A stretch of DNA of 64,000 bases from Anniella stebbinsi (GCA_029215795.1 JARDYH010000004.1:212948517-213012516), one strand, 5' to 3'; shown: positions 32,791-44,659, counted from the first letter of the stretch. A program made the numbers and translations. Notes: generated by a model not told the origin, from the letters alone.

Positions 32791-34325
32791 AGCCAACAAG
32801 GCATTCTGAGTGGCCCTGAAGTTTGCCTGTGTGAGTGTAATATACCCAATAAAATCACAACACAGAAAATCTCCAAGGACACCTCACGCAGAATACCTCA
32901 CTCAATTTTGAGGAAGGATCCCTCAAAGTGAAGCACTTGGCCTGGGTGAGCTTTCTAGAGAGCTGCACTGACCATTTTGTGCTAGCATTTATGGCAGCGT
33001 AGAAGCAGCCAGGAAGAGTCAGAGCACTGCCACCTTCAGGGGGTCATTTGGTGTGCCCAGAATTTGCCAACCAAGGTGGCTGCCTAATTCAACCTTCTTG
33101 AGTTAGCATTCATATGACCTCGCAAACCTAGAGACTCTCCTTTTTCTGTAGAGCAATGCAAATTGCTTCTACTATGGCTGGACAACCAACAAAGCCAAGG
33201 TTCACAATAAACTACTTCAAACAAAGAAGTACTTCTATGGCTGGCCTGTTTCCAACCATGCAAGTAGGGATGACAAAGAAATCCGTCTAGGGGATGGAGT
33301 TTCCTTTCAGCAGCTCAACACAACCCCTTGGACTTCAGCTCACTTCCCTGCTGGCTGACTAGATTTGATAACCTTTGGTCAGGCCAGGTCACATAATTTG
33401 AAAATATTTCGGCCACAATTTGTGGAAATTACGACTACAATTTGCATGAATTACACCAATTACTGCAATTTGTGCAAATTGTTATTTATAAGCTGGGGGA
33501 CAAGAAATGTTCCCAGATTTTGGGTAAAAGCCTTCAGGTCGGCTTGCAAATGCAAGCCAAGCCAGGAGCCCGTGGAAATCCAGCGAGCCCAAAGAGGGCT
33601 GGATTTCCTTGCAATGTACTTCCCCACACCAAAGGGATTTCATACTCCACATTCCCCCTCCCCTTTCACTTTGAAGTATCACCAAGGCACTACTTCCCCC
33701 CCCTGCAGGGATCTCTCTACATTTGAGTTAGCCCCCCATCCATGAGGCAATATATAAGAAAATATATGTGACAAAGGCGAAGGTGAAGGCAAACTCAATT
33801 TGCACTTTAAATTATATACACTGGTCATTAAATTGGATTTATAAACTAATTAAGGCATCTTTGGGGAGAAGGAGGAATAATTATTTCTCCCTTTTTAGCT
33901 TTGAAAGGAATACACTGCTCTTCACCGGTAAGGAAAAAGGAGTCATTCACCTTACAAATCATTTTCTCATGAACAAACTCTTGGCCTATATAGCATGTTC
34001 AAGGCTGTGCAGCTCCCCCCCCCCCCAAAAAAAAATTTCTTAATGGAAATTTAATAGTGTATTTTTGTAAATGGCCTAATTAACATTTTACAAAAATTTG
34101 CTTTACAATTAGATATTAGTGTTTTGTGCTCAAGAGATTCGGTAATGTGTTCCCTTGGATAAGTTTTACAAATAACAAATCCTGCCAAGATATTGCTTAT
34201 GAAATCCAAAGGGAATCCTTTGGACAAGGGAACTGATTTAAAAATTAAAAATTCATTAAGAATTTCACTTTCACTTCACCTTTAGAAGGTGGTGTCTCAA
34301 TGACACACTTGGAATGGAAACAGAA
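32791..34325. other. Mostly unassigned; possible hAT fossil at 33270-33740
   Basis: A TAGGGATGACAAAG terminus-like word occurs at about 33267. From 33370 to 33480 the sequence is dense in AATTTGCA/TTTGTGC words as in other hAT interiors. No convincing right end or duplication was found. A C-run (34015-34026) followed by an A-run lies near 34020. Confidence 0.3.
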
Positions 34326-34329
34326 GTAC

Positions 34330-34800
34330 AGTCAAAGGAGGGTGAGGGGAGATATGATAAAAGTGTACAAAATCATACAAAATTCTCCCTGTCTCAAAAT
34401 ACTAGAACTTGGGGTCTGACTAGAGAGAGAGAGATTCAGGACAGATAAAAGGAAAGACTTCTTCACACAATGCATAGTCAAAATATGGAATTCACTAACA
34501 CAAGACATGGTGATGGCCACCAATGAGATGGTTTTAAAAGGGGGTTAGACAAATTCATGGAAGAGAAGGCTATCAATGGCTAGTAGTCCAGATGGCTAAG
34601 TGCAACCTCCAGTATCAGAGGCAGTAAGCCTATGTACACCATTTGTTGGGAACATGGACGGGAGGGTGCTGTTGCACCCATGTCCTGCTTGTGGGTTCCT
34701 GGTTGATAGCTGGTTGGTCACTGTGTGAACAGAATGCGGACCTAGATGAGCCCTTGGTCTGATCCACCATGGCTCTTCTTATGTCCTTATGTCATATAAG
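34330..34800 (+). mobile_element. CR1-type LINE 3' end, plus strand
   Basis: The plus strand encodes RGDMIKVYKIIQNSPCLK-like residues, DRKKDFFTQCIVKIWNSL, then TNSWKRRLSMA, the C-terminal end of CR1-type ORF2. The 3' UTR follows: CAATGGCTAGTAGTCCAGAT, GGGAACATGGACGGGAGGGT, GTCCTGCTTGTGGGTTCCTG and the end TGGCTCTTCTTATGTCCTTA. A second copy of the UTR is at 58386-58620. It contains frame breaks. Confidence 0.8.
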
Positions 34801-35499
34801 GGCCTTTTTACAATGTTTCTAATGGTAAAAGATGGGCAATAGCCAAGGAAGCCAACCTATAATGTGGTTGAAGATACACAAATACCAACAATTTATCTGC
34901 ATGGGTTAAGGGCCAGCCAAGCTTCTATTCAAAATGGAAATTGTGGGATGGATTTCAGATTGATTTCAGTTGTGGTCCTTTACACACTTACTTGGAAGTA
35001 AACCCCATTGAATTCCATGGGACTTACGTGAGTAACAGGAATAGGATTGCTCTGATATTGAACTGATAATCCAGTATATCTCATGGTAAGATTGCACAGG
35101 AAATTGAGCTGTAACAAGCAGGCCTATAAGTAGACTCTGCCTACACTATTCTACTTAGTATGATACAAAGAATATCTGTGAGAATAAATATATACTATTT
35201 GCCTTCCTGGGAAACTATTTGTTCAATGTTGTTGTAAAAGAAGAAGAAAATTGATAATAATTTCATTCAGCAAACCTGTATCAACATTTGATAAAGTGAT
35301 TTTGTACTGTAACATTTGTGCAAGAGAGGAAATAGCAATCTCATTTTAGAATACTGTCATTAGGCATTTGCCTAATGAAAATGGATACCCTTGAAAGGTT
35401 TTCTTGGCATTATCTTGGAAGGGAGGACCATGATCTCAGATGAACAACATACTATCACACATAGTAGCAGTGGAAGATAATAAATATGACAAAAGAAGA
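34801..35499. other. Unassigned stretch
   Basis: No repeat or gene is recognised. Confidence 0.35.
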
Positions 35500-35830
35500 C
35501 ATAAGGTATAAATGCATATGTAACATGTAGTTGCAAATGTGGAAATAATGAGAACGATTTACACAGAAATACAGTATACCTCACCATAATGAGGAAAACT
35601 TGGACAAGGTGACCTGTGTGCCTGCTCAGTCAGTTGTCTGAGTTTAAGTTAATGTGCAACTTAAAGCCCCCGATGTCCCTTCTTATAGCTCTTTATCTTC
35701 AAGCTGCACTGGGTTCTTCAAAAAGAGGATGCCTTCAAATAGAGGACTGTCATCTGATAGCCCTTCAAACAGAGGAATGTCCTCCTCTGTAAAGTAGAAC
35801 CTGCTATTCTGATCAGATGGGGTTGCAAGC
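35500..35830 (+). repeat. Dispersed repeat, family D
   Basis: Shared order with 55160-55480 and the nest at 56090-57800: TACCTCACCATAATGAGG, GTGCCTGCTCAGTCAGTTGT, TCTTTATCTTCAAGCTGCAC and CTTCAAACAGAGGAATGTCC. Likely a non-autonomous DNA transposon with a GGACA...-type end, but termini were not fixed. Confidence 0.55.
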
Positions 35831-35857
35831 CACACACCAAATATCATTTCATGAAGG

Positions 35858-36052
35858 CCCTTTCTATACCATAGGGGTGTAGAGGGAGGGAGGGAGGGAG
35901 GGAGGGTGATCCCGGAAGTACCTAATACACATCATTGGTGCACAGGGAGGGAGGGAGGGAGCGAGGGTGATCCCGGAAGTACCTAATACACACCATCGGC
36001 GCACAGGGACCAGCTGGGGGCCATCCCAGGCAAACAGTTTGGTGTAGAAACA
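35858..36052 (+). mobile_element. MITE family C, short form with internal duplication
   Basis: Starts GGCCCTTTCTATACCATAGG and ends CAGTTTGGTGTAGAAACAGA. Two tandem copies of a roughly 60-base unit occur (GGTGATCCCGGAAGTACCTA ... CGGCGCACAGGGA), each led by a (GGGA)n run. The same duplicated form occurs inverted at 41497-41684. Confidence 0.7.
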
Positions 36053-37543
36053 GACAAAGTGTTGATACCAATTTAGTATCTGCTTCTTTGAACTAGGAAC
36101 ATTAATATTCTTAGTTAAATATTAAAGGAACAGCCCCAAAAAGAAAACAAGCACATTACCTTTCCTGTAACATGTTATCCTGCTTGCTCACATAATCTCT
36201 TTGGGGCCAGCGTTGTCCTCAGAGCGAAGGTAACTACCCCACTTTGCTGCCTGATCACCTTCCAGTGTCAGATATGTGAGGACAGGATCCCTAAACAGCA
36301 TGTAGGTTATTATCTCAGCTGAGATAGTCAGTGCAAAGATTCAGGGACAAGGCCTTAAATTGCTCCAAAAACATATTCCGGTACTGTGACATTTCAGTAC
36401 CAATTTCCTGTACTGCAGTGAGTGAAACAAAAAGCCGAATAAAACTTCTGACATGCCATTCACGCAAAGAAGAGTGAAGATGGAAGAATGAAGGTGGGGT
36501 AAGGGGTATGTGAAAGGCATCATCCGAAAGACAAACTTCAGCAACCTGACATTGCAGTTGTCTTTTGTTTTCAATGTGATGTCGTGTCAGGGTATCATTA
36601 TTACTTGTCGTGGTACTGCTAAGGCTCAGATTTGCATTGATGATGATTTCTCAAAACAACGTTAATGAAGATGTGAGCATTGTTAAGAGTTGTCAAGGCT
36701 GCCAAGGAATTGTCTCTATTTACAAAGAAGTCAGAAACTACGTAGGAAAAGTACATGTAGAAATGCAGGACTCACAACTTTGGCTTGATTCAGGCACACT
36801 CTTTACCATGTGGATTGGCCTCTTGATTACATTATGCTGGTGTCCTGCCCTTCATCAAAGAAGCCCAGGACAGCATAGGGTTCAATCCTACAGATTTCCT
36901 TCCATTTCCTCTCACTGGCATTAACTCAATCTGTAGCGAGTCAAGCCAAAATGCAGTTTCTGCTTTGTTTGTTATTAATAGCAGCAATTTGATCAAAAAG
37001 GAGGTTGGATCTTGAAATTTGTGCAAATGATGTATTATTATTTTTTAAAAAAATACTGGCGATCTTGAGCAAGTGTGATCGAAATTACACCAGTCCTCTA
37101 TGTAACCCCACAGAGGCATATTCCCTCTTGTCAATCCTGCCTTTAAATGCCCCCACTTTCCCATAGGAAACAGACCAGCAGGCAAAAGCTGGTGGTGGGG
37201 CTGAGTGTCTGTTTGTGGCTTGGCTTTACTCTTTGTGCAAAAAGAGAAAGAAATGGTCTTCCTGCTTCTAGAATTGGGTTACAGATTGCCCAAACTTTGT
37301 GATGGCAGAAGTAAATGCCGGCTTCTTTGTTTTCCTGTTGTCATCTAATAAGTTTGAAATCATGGGCCAGGCAGTAATCACATAGAAATGGGAGGTAGAG
37401 GGCTTGCCTAGACCACAGATACAAAGGTAAAGTGAACCAGAGGTATACTTGGGCGTTGCTACATATCAGCTCCTATTCTTTAGAAGGGGAGGGAAATCTC
37501 AGAACAGAGGCATGGGAAGTAAATATCAGTGAATCCTTACTAC
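36053..37543. other. Long unassigned stretch
   Basis: No repeat family is recognised. A 104-codon plus-strand frame at 36610-36924 has no known domain and no splice context that stands out. Confidence 0.4.
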
Positions 37544-38074
37544 GTATATGTCTACACCATGCTTTTTTCCCTGGGTTGTCCCTGGGTCATCCCTGTACAT
37601 CCAACTGATGTACAGGGGATCCCAGGGGCAGGCAGGGATGACCCCTCCATTTTCCCGGGATAACTGGTTCCCCAGTTATCCCGATTTTCCCCGCGGTCCT
37701 GGGACTATCCTGAGGATCACGGGAGGTGTGACCGCCACTCCTGCCTCCTTGTGGGTAGCACGGCCTTCAAAGTGGGCATGGAGCTGTACAGGGAGGCTCC
37801 ATGCCCATGGGGGGTGAAAACAATTTTGCCATCCCTGTGATGGCGGGGGGGTTGGGATGGGGATTTTCTTTTTCACTACTCACTTTTGCGATGGATCAGG
37901 GCCTCACAATTGCGTGGCTGGCCCCTCTTCAGGAAAAAAAATGGCACCCCCGACATCCCTCTTCCCTTCTGGGATGTCGCACAGCCATATAGACACTGGG
38001 GGAGGATTACGGAAGCAGGTAAGTGCCTGATCCTCCCCCTCCCTCCTGCTTCATCCTTAGGTGTAGATGAGCCC
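37544..38074 (-). mobile_element. MITE family C, long form, minus orientation
   Basis: Read on the minus strand it starts GGGCTCATCTACACCTAAGG and follows 53786-54260: GGAGGATCAGGCACTTACCT, GACATCCCAGAAGGGAAGAG and, later, CCCATGGGCATGGAG, ending near GGTGTAGACATA. Plus and minus open frames across it are artefacts. Confidence 0.75.
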
Positions 38075-38382
38075 ATTGAGTTAAGAAACCAAGTTACAAT
38101 TGTCTTTAAGAGATATTAAAAAAGAGGAACAGTTATGACAAGCTATTATGACTGTGATACTTTTTCACATTCCCCCCCCCCCCAAAGTGATAGGAAATTC
38201 TAAAGACAACCATGGCAGGGTTCTTTTCCATGTGAAGAAAGAAGATGGTGGCCTTAACAGCTGCAATTCAGCATAGATTTAGGCCAGTGCACTCATTTCA
38301 GTGAGCTTACATATGACTGACTCTGCTGGATTTTGTGTGGAGGCTGATCGTTTCAATTTTGGTGGGGCTGTGAATCCACTCT

Positions 38383-38506
38383 GGGTTTCAGTCAGAACCA
38401 TCCAGAACTCTAAAGGAGCTTCCAAGGTGCCAAAACTATTTTGTGAATGGGGCTAAGCACTTTGGACAGCTCCTTTAGAGTTCTGGCTGTTTCTGACTGA
38501 AAAACC
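38383..38506. repeat. Inverted repeat (hairpin), about 41-bp arms
   Basis: Left arm 38383-38423 (GGGTTTCAGTCAGAACCATC and on) pairs with right arm 38464-38506 (to ...GACTGAAAAACC) around a 40-base loop. The arms share AGAACTCTAAAGGAGCT exactly. Not assigned to a known element. Confidence 0.75.
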
Positions 38507-38534
38507 AAAAGGAGGAGAGCATCCACCCAGGATT

Positions 38535-38930
38535 AAAAAAAAAAAAAAAAAAGGAAGAGAAGCAGGTTCTCAGAATGTGAAGATACTTTATTGTTCACGC
38601 CCAACACGTTTCGGCCTATGTTGTTTTTTAAGGCCTTCTTCAGGGGGTTGGTAAGAGATGTCTGCAGAAAACTCTTAGCAGGATGATAGTCTCCTATGAT
38701 ATTCACTGGCAACTGAGGAAATGCAATCATTCCAGGACCCTCTTTTTATTATTCTAATGCTGTGCATATGAACTAATGCTGTGCTTATGACCACTGTGCT
38801 TATGAAATAGTTAAGAGACTGCAATTTTACATGGGCATGCTTATGATGACATTTTGTACATGTATATTGCACTACAACATGGTTATTTTTTGATGGCAGG
38901 CAAAGAAATTCTCTCATTGCCAAACAACTG
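38535..38930 (-). mobile_element. Probable Penelope-like element 3' tail, minus strand
   Basis: The minus strand reads CCCCCTGAAGAAGGCCTTAA, then CATAGGCCGAAACGTGTTGG, GCGTGAACAATAAAGTATC and a T run (plus-strand A run at 38535-38552). The order CTGAAGAAGGC, GCCGAAACG, GGGCGTGAA, AATAAAG is characteristic of vertebrate Penelope-like ends. There is no GIY-YIG or RT coding sequence here, so the assignment is inference. The upstream limit is uncertain. Confidence 0.45.
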
Positions 38931-39565
38931 TGTGGTGGGAAGAGAGATTAAGTGAAATAAAATCAACATCTGCTTAGTGTGGTAAAGATGCTCAAAGGAA
39001 AATGTCTGCATCCCTAAATCCCCTTAATTATTGTTGTTTTGAATGCATTTTGTTCTCTGTAAAACTTAATGAGGAAACAGGTTTCATACATTATTATCTG
39101 AAGAGCAGAGTACCCAGTATCTCTTTTTTGAAAAGACAGTTTAACAGAAGAACTTAAAGCTATTTTTTAAGAAAGAGAGAGAGAGAGAGACCTTTAGAGA
39201 TTAGCTTATTTCATGCTTTAAGCTTTTGCCTATAACTAGCTGTTCAAAAAGCTGTAATGATATACGTTAATTCCCTATTATACATAAGGAGCTACGGCAG
39301 ATGGTAGCATAAATGTGGAGTTATAATAATCAGAGAAATGCAAAGCATAAAACATAATATTAACGAGACAGGAACAGGAAGTCTTTTTTTAAAAATCCAT
39401 ATAGCAGAAACAATAACATAAAACTCAACCACCACCACCCAAATTATGTCATTTGGCCCAAATGTACAAGGCATATTTTAAATTAAACGTACTTGAGACC
39501 ACGATGCCCGAATAATTTTCTGTTTTGTGTCCACTCCTGATGCATTTAATACCACTTGGTAACAT
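38931..39565. other. Unassigned stretch with (GA)n
   Basis: A short (GA)n tract lies at 39174-39190. Nothing else is recognised. Confidence 0.4.
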
Positions 39566-39675
39566 AGGTTGTCTCTAGGTTGGCCTCAGTTGACCCCGGG
39601 ATCGCCTGTGCATCATTTGGATGCACAGGGACGACCTAGAGACAACCCCGGGATAAGTGCCTGGTGTAGACATGG
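39566..39675 (+). mobile_element. MITE family C, 3' end
   Basis: GGTTGTCTCTAGGTTGGCCT, GGGATCGCCTGTGCATCATT, TGGATGCACAGGGACGACCT and the end GGTGTAGACATGGCC match 54153-54260 almost base for base. It is 5'-truncated and is itself partly palindromic. Confidence 0.75.
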
Positions 39676-40139
39676 CCATAATCTCAAATCAGATTGCATG
39701 AGAATTTTGTTTCAGTTTGCAAAACATCAGAACTTGCTACATTCGCAACCCGAATGGGAATACATTCTTCAGGTGAAAAAACTTGTGCATTCCAGAACTA
39801 GTGATTGCGATCAAAGAAAGAGTATTTTGGGGGAAGACATGGACTAATAGAGTGATCCATCCATCCCTATTTCATAGGTCTCATGATTTGTATGGAGATA
39901 GGGGTACACATAATAGGTTGTGGTTATTCTTCTCCAGTCCTCCTCTGACCTTAAATCTAAAATTAAGATCTATCTATTTAAGCACACAGAAACCAGAACT
40001 CTAAACAACTCTTCTTAAAACCCAGCAAAAAATTCTGAAGCACAATTCTAACTCCCTCCCTCCAATCAAAGGGATGGTGCGAGCATCTGACTGTGTCTGC
40101 ATGGCCAGCGGTCCCCCCACATCCAGCCCTCACAGACCC
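39676..40139. other. Unassigned stretch
   Basis: No repeat or gene is recognised. Confidence 0.3.
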
Positions 40140-40390
40140 AGTCAGATTTGTCCAGGTGAGAGCGCATAACCTTGCATTAAGAGGGCCTTTAAGGCCCCTA
40201 TTTGTGCAGGGGGAGGAAAGTGCGCTTTCCCTTGAGAAAATGTGCCATTAATGCAGCGGGCCAGCGAGGGTGGCTGTTAAGTGCTCACAAGCATTATGAG
40301 CACTCAGCCGGCACTCATGCGGTCTGGTTCGTGGGTGCTGGGTTACAGGGGCAGCGGGGCGAGCATTTGCCGATTTTGGCCTCCACTAAA
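40140..40390. repeat. Dispersed GC-rich repeat, family E
   Basis: TAACCTTGCATTAAGAGGGC, CTTTAAGGCCCCTATTTGTG, GAGCACTCAGCCGGCACTCA and TCTGGTTCGTGGGTGCTGGG are shared with 2426-2900 and 28900-29340. Confidence 0.55.
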
Positions 40391-41496
40391 GGACCTCACA
40401 ATCCTGGGATGTAGTTCAGTTAAGTTAAATGAAAAAAAAACATTATCACGATACTGTTAATTTCCATTCTTTATCTTAAGTAGAGTTTTAACTTTAAAGG
40501 TCACTTGCAAGCTGTATGCATATTAACACTTGTAAACCACTAGACAAAACATGACTACACAGCCAGAGTCATTAAAATTTCATTATTCAGAAGAGATGAG
40601 TCTAATTTGGTTTTAAATCTCAGAATCCAGGCACAATTAAAAACTAGGTCGAAGACCAAACTAGAAACGATGCTAAGTGGAATAATGTCCTTGTGGTCTC
40701 TTGGAAATTGGCAAGAGCCATGGAAGCTAATTTAAGCCAATGACCCCAAACCAGCCCCAATTCTGTGGCACTACCCACTGCTAGCTATACCATTCTCAAT
40801 CTGGTGGTTCTACTTCCTATCTAGCAGACCCTGTATCATATCAGGAGATCTCAAAGGCCTCCAAAATTTGTGGTCAATCCTGCAATTTGAGTGTCTGATT
40901 CCCAAGCCAAGGAGGTTGATCGTTGATGGACTTTGAAATGATAGAATAGTGGATGCTTTCCTCTCAAACCCTTTTAGCTAGATGACCCATTTGTGTGTCC
41001 ATTTAAATGCTATGAATGTACATATTTATTAAATTTAAGAACTATAGTTGATGGCAGAGACCAATGTACTGATAGGCAGCTGCAGTTACTCTTTGAAAAA
41101 GGAAAAAAAGGAATCCAATTTCCCTTTTGTGGCTGATTCAGGTACAGTGATAAATATACAGCCTGTGTGCTTTGAGGGGTAAAAAAAAAGCTTATAGCAG
41201 AAAACAAAACCACAGATACTTCCCTCCTACTCAGCATCTGACTGTGTTCATGCTTTAGTTACAGATGCCCAAATACTTATTAGTAAATCCGTTATTAATA
41301 GATGATTAAACATGTATCTTCTTAGAGTTTAACTCAGAACTTTTAGGGACAAAAAAGGGAGGGGGCTCTGTTCAATCTAGTAGTTTTATAAGAGAGGTGG
41401 ATAACCATGGTCCTTGGCTTAATTTGAAAAAAAAAAACCTTCTGCAAGTTATCAGTTTAGACCTCAGCCAAGAGCAATCTGTGCTTCCCCTATCAG
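40391..41496. other. Unassigned stretch
   Basis: No repeat or gene is recognised. Confidence 0.35.
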
Positions 41497-41684
41497 GCTG
41501 CTGGACAAGGACGCAAAGGAAGAGACCAGGCTGTTTGCCTCGGATTTGTCCCTGTGTGCTGATGGTGTGTATTAGGTATTTCTGGGATCACCCTCCCTCC
41601 TTCCCTCCCTCCCTCCCTGTGTGCAGATGGTGTGTATATTAGGTATTTCCGGGACCACCCTCCTTATGGTGTAGAAAGGGCCAG
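41497..41684 (-). mobile_element. MITE family C, short form with internal duplication, minus orientation
   Basis: The minus strand begins GGCCCTTTCTACACCATAAG and carries two copies of the CCTAATACACACCATC unit with a (GGGA)n run between (plus-strand TCCC at 41591-41618), as in the copy at 35858-36052. Confidence 0.65.
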
Positions 41685-42485
41685 AGAGAGGGAGAGAGAA
41701 GGGGAAAGGAGGGGAAAGGAAGAAAGAGAAAAGTGGTTCCACCACTTTTGGATCTGGCCCTATCCACTGCTTGCCTTGGCTCCACCCACCACCAGAATGT
41801 GGCCCCCAAGGGAATGTGGCCCTCGACCGACAAAAGGTTCCCCACCATTGCTTCACAAGCGGCCATTTCCTTCAAGGCTGGTGTATTTGGGTGAAAGAAA
41901 TTAAGAACTGGTCCTACACTTGTTCTTCCCATATCTAAATGTATTTGGTCCCCTCTGCTGTCCCATTTTGGCAGTTCTAGGATGGTGGCGCACAAGCTCA
42001 TGCCTCTATCAGCATTAAGAAAGGCATTGCAAACAGTGGCTTCCCAGCTTGTGTACTGGCAACAAAGTAAGCATGTACACCACACTTCAGAAATGAGGGA
42101 AGGCCTACTTTTTCTTGTGCAGGAATTGTCTTTGTGTAGGAGAAACTTCATCTGTGAAGAGGCCTGTAGCCATCTTCCTCAAGAAGAGCAAATAAGCCAT
42201 CATGAGACATGTTTCAGCATCAGACTGGGGTTGAGCCATTCACTCTAATACAAAATGTCTATCTACAGGACAAGACAATTGGCAAAACACATATGGAACA
42301 GATTTAACACAATCCAAACATCCTTACTGCTTGTGCAATAAGCAGCGAGTAGTTCCTAAAGCAACCCCAGAAACAAGCAAAAACACTTGTTTCTGGAATG
42401 GAACAGGTCAATGGAGCTCCTTTCTGCAAGTTCCTCTGAATAGTCCATTGCTTCAAGAACTGCTAGCATCTTGTTGCACTAGTGG
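41685..42485. other. Purine-rich tract, possible hAT end, then unassigned
   Basis: GA-rich DNA at 41686-41742 is followed by GGCTCCACCCACCACCAGAA and CAAAAGGTTCCCCACCATTG at about 41830-41850, which resembles the right end of a CAGGGGTGGGGAACC hAT-type MITE. The rest is unassigned. Confidence 0.35.
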
Positions 42486-42493
42486 TGCAACCT

Positions 42494-42912
42494 TAGGGTG
42501 ACCAACTGTCAGGATTTCCCCGGATTTGTCCTGGTTTTTGTTCTATCCTGGGTGTCAGGGGGGATTTTCTGTAATTTTCTATAATGTCCTGGAAAGACAA
42601 GCTTTCCCCTTTAAGGCCACATTAGCGTGGTTGGAGGGAATGACGAGCTTTCTGGAGGTGGGTTATTTCCCTCCCACTGCTCCAATCAGGACCTTACAGG
42701 GGAAAGTATGTCATTCCTGGACATTATAGAAAAGGACCCGATCGGAGCAGTGGAGGGCGGGAATGACACACTTTCCCCTCCTCCACTCCAATTGGGTCCT
42801 TTAAAGCAGTGGGGGTGAATGACATGCTTTCCAGAGGCCCCGGAAAGCCACTTTCCCACCCCCCACCCCACTGAGGGTCCTTTTTTTTGGTTTCCCAAAT
42901 GTGGTCACCCTA
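42494..42912. mobile_element. hAT-type element (TAGGGTGACCA group), 419 bp
   Basis: Starts TAGGGTGACCAACTGTC; right end on the minus strand TAGGGTGACCACATTTGG. Exact 8-bp flanks TGCAACCT at 42486-42493 and 42913-42920. The interior holds repeated and inverted phrases such as GGAATGACGAGCTTTC and CCTCCACTCCAATTGGGTCC. No transposase frame. Confidence 0.85.
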
Positions 42913-43227
42913 TGCAACCTGCTAGTATGTAGCCAGCATTAGATACTGCCCAATGAGAGGGTTTTTTTCTCTATTGCTAGTTGTAGCCTGGAAGGGGAAG
43001 ATTTTCATGGAGATCATGTCCCCACCCTGTATGTTGCATTTCTGATGGAAATCTCCCCCACAAAAATACGCACCCAGAATTACGTATTAAAAACCACATG
43101 TGGTGTATCTGCAAGCCATGCTATTAACATGTAGTTCAACCCTGAAAAAAACTAGAAACCAGGAACGTGGTAAGAACATCAAGCAAGTGTACAGGGGAAT
43201 ACCTGATTGGGCAGCTGTTGGAAATCT

Positions 43228-43312
43228 GGTATCCTCTGCGTGTTTTGGACTACAATTGCCATAATCCCTGACTATTGGCCATGCTGGTGGAGGCTGACGA
43301 GAGCTGTGTGCG
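43228..43312. mobile_element. hAT-type MITE fragment
   Basis: GTTTTGGACTACAATTGCCA and TTGGCCATGCTGGTGGAGGC match the inner palindrome of the element at 48311-48446. It lies just outside the LTR. Confidence 0.5.
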
Positions 43313-43376
43313 AATCCATCCATGCCAGGCTTGGGGGGCACTCACCACATTGCCATGGCCATCCATGAGCACTCAT

Positions 43377-44431
43377 TGCCATGAGCAGGCCCATCCCCAG
43401 GCTTACCCTCACGAACTATGGCAAACTGACAAGATACTCCAGACAGTGAGACTCCTTTTACTGCTGGAACCACATGGTTACAAGCATAATGGTTTCATTT
43501 TGGCATACATCCAGTTAAAGCTGGTAACGGTCTGATAGCTTTAGGTTCGTCTTGATGCGATCCTTTAGGCAATCACTTGGGGGAGAGAAGTGTAGGATTA
43601 GCCCCTATCCTATCTGAGCATTTTCAGATGCTACATACACTGACTCTTCAAGAACGTGGCCAGAGCCCTAGGGAAGTGCTCCAGGCAGGGCTGCCTGAAG
43701 TCCGGCAGAGATAGATCAGTCTTGCACTAATCATACCCAGCCTGCCAGAAATGCTGAGCTGACCAAAGTAAGCAAGACCCCAGGGAATGAACTTTGTCAG
43801 CCTAGGAAACCTCCCCTGCACGTACTTTAGCTCTGGGGGAAGCTCTCTCGCAGGCCACGCACACACAATCCAGAGCAAACACAAGTCTAAGCTTATCAAA
43901 AGCCTCAAAGCACTTTCCATGGCACAATCCTTAGAAATTCAGAATCCAAACAGCAAATGAGCATGTACAGAGTGCTTCCAAAATCTCCAAACTGCTAGAA
44001 TCCAAACACGAGGGGTTTCAGGCCAAACGTTGAAAGATGATCTCTAGCAAGGGTTCTTCACCCTTGCTGCCCCCTCTTACAGACTGGAGGCCTGGCATAT
44101 TCCAAGCCACTTGACAGACAGGTCCTCAGACCTCTAAACCAAACCTATGTGCCAACAGGGTGGCACAGTTCAACCACTTTTTGATGATGCTACAAAGTGA
44201 GTGACAGCTTGTAAGAGTGCCCCCCTCCATTTCCAAACATTCTTTGTTTCCAGGGAAACTATCTACTCCAAGGCCTCACCTAGCAAACTCCCGTGGGAAA
44301 TGGAGACAGAGATAAGCTCACAGAGAAACATACTTTCTTAAAACAACCCCAAATTCTTCAACTTTCAATCCACAAGGCCTCTGGCCTTGTGATGCCTTGT
44401 GATACACCTGACACTCATGAGCTGCCCCACA
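43377..44431 (-). mobile_element. Solo LTR of a retrovirus-like/LTR element, minus strand
   Basis: Homologous along its length, in inverted orientation, to 61368-62529. Shared blocks on the minus strand: TTGAACTGTGCCACCCTGTT, AGGACCTGTCTGTCAAGTGG, GGAAAGTGCTTTGAGGCTTT, GGAGTCTCACTGTCTGGAGT and GTCAGTTTGCCATAGTTCGT. It begins TGTGGGGCAG and ends CATGGCA. The TATA box seen in the other copy is TGTAAG here and the poly(A) signal is AGTAAA, so this copy is older or more decayed. No internal region, primer-binding site or clear target duplication is visible. A 90-codon frame inside is not a gene. Confidence 0.75.
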
Positions 44432-44479
44432 CACACATCGAAATCATATCCTTCCCCCTTCCTGCATCAATAGTAGCCA

Positions 44480-44640
44480 CCATTGACGCAACAGGGGGGG
44501 GGTGTATTTTCAGGAGCCTTTGTAAATTGTGCATTCCCCCCTGCATTACTGATGACCTTAAAGGCCCCATTGACACATGGGTAAAGGCGTGGATGCTCGA
44601 ATGGCAGCCACTGGAGCAAGAGGGGGAAATGCAGAATGTA
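44480..44640. repeat. Dispersed repeat, family E, short copy
   Basis: Holds GACCTTAAAGGCCCCATTGA and GCATTACTGATGACC, matching the family E core. Confidence 0.45.
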
Positions 44641-44659
44641 TAGAGGTGTCATGCATGAC

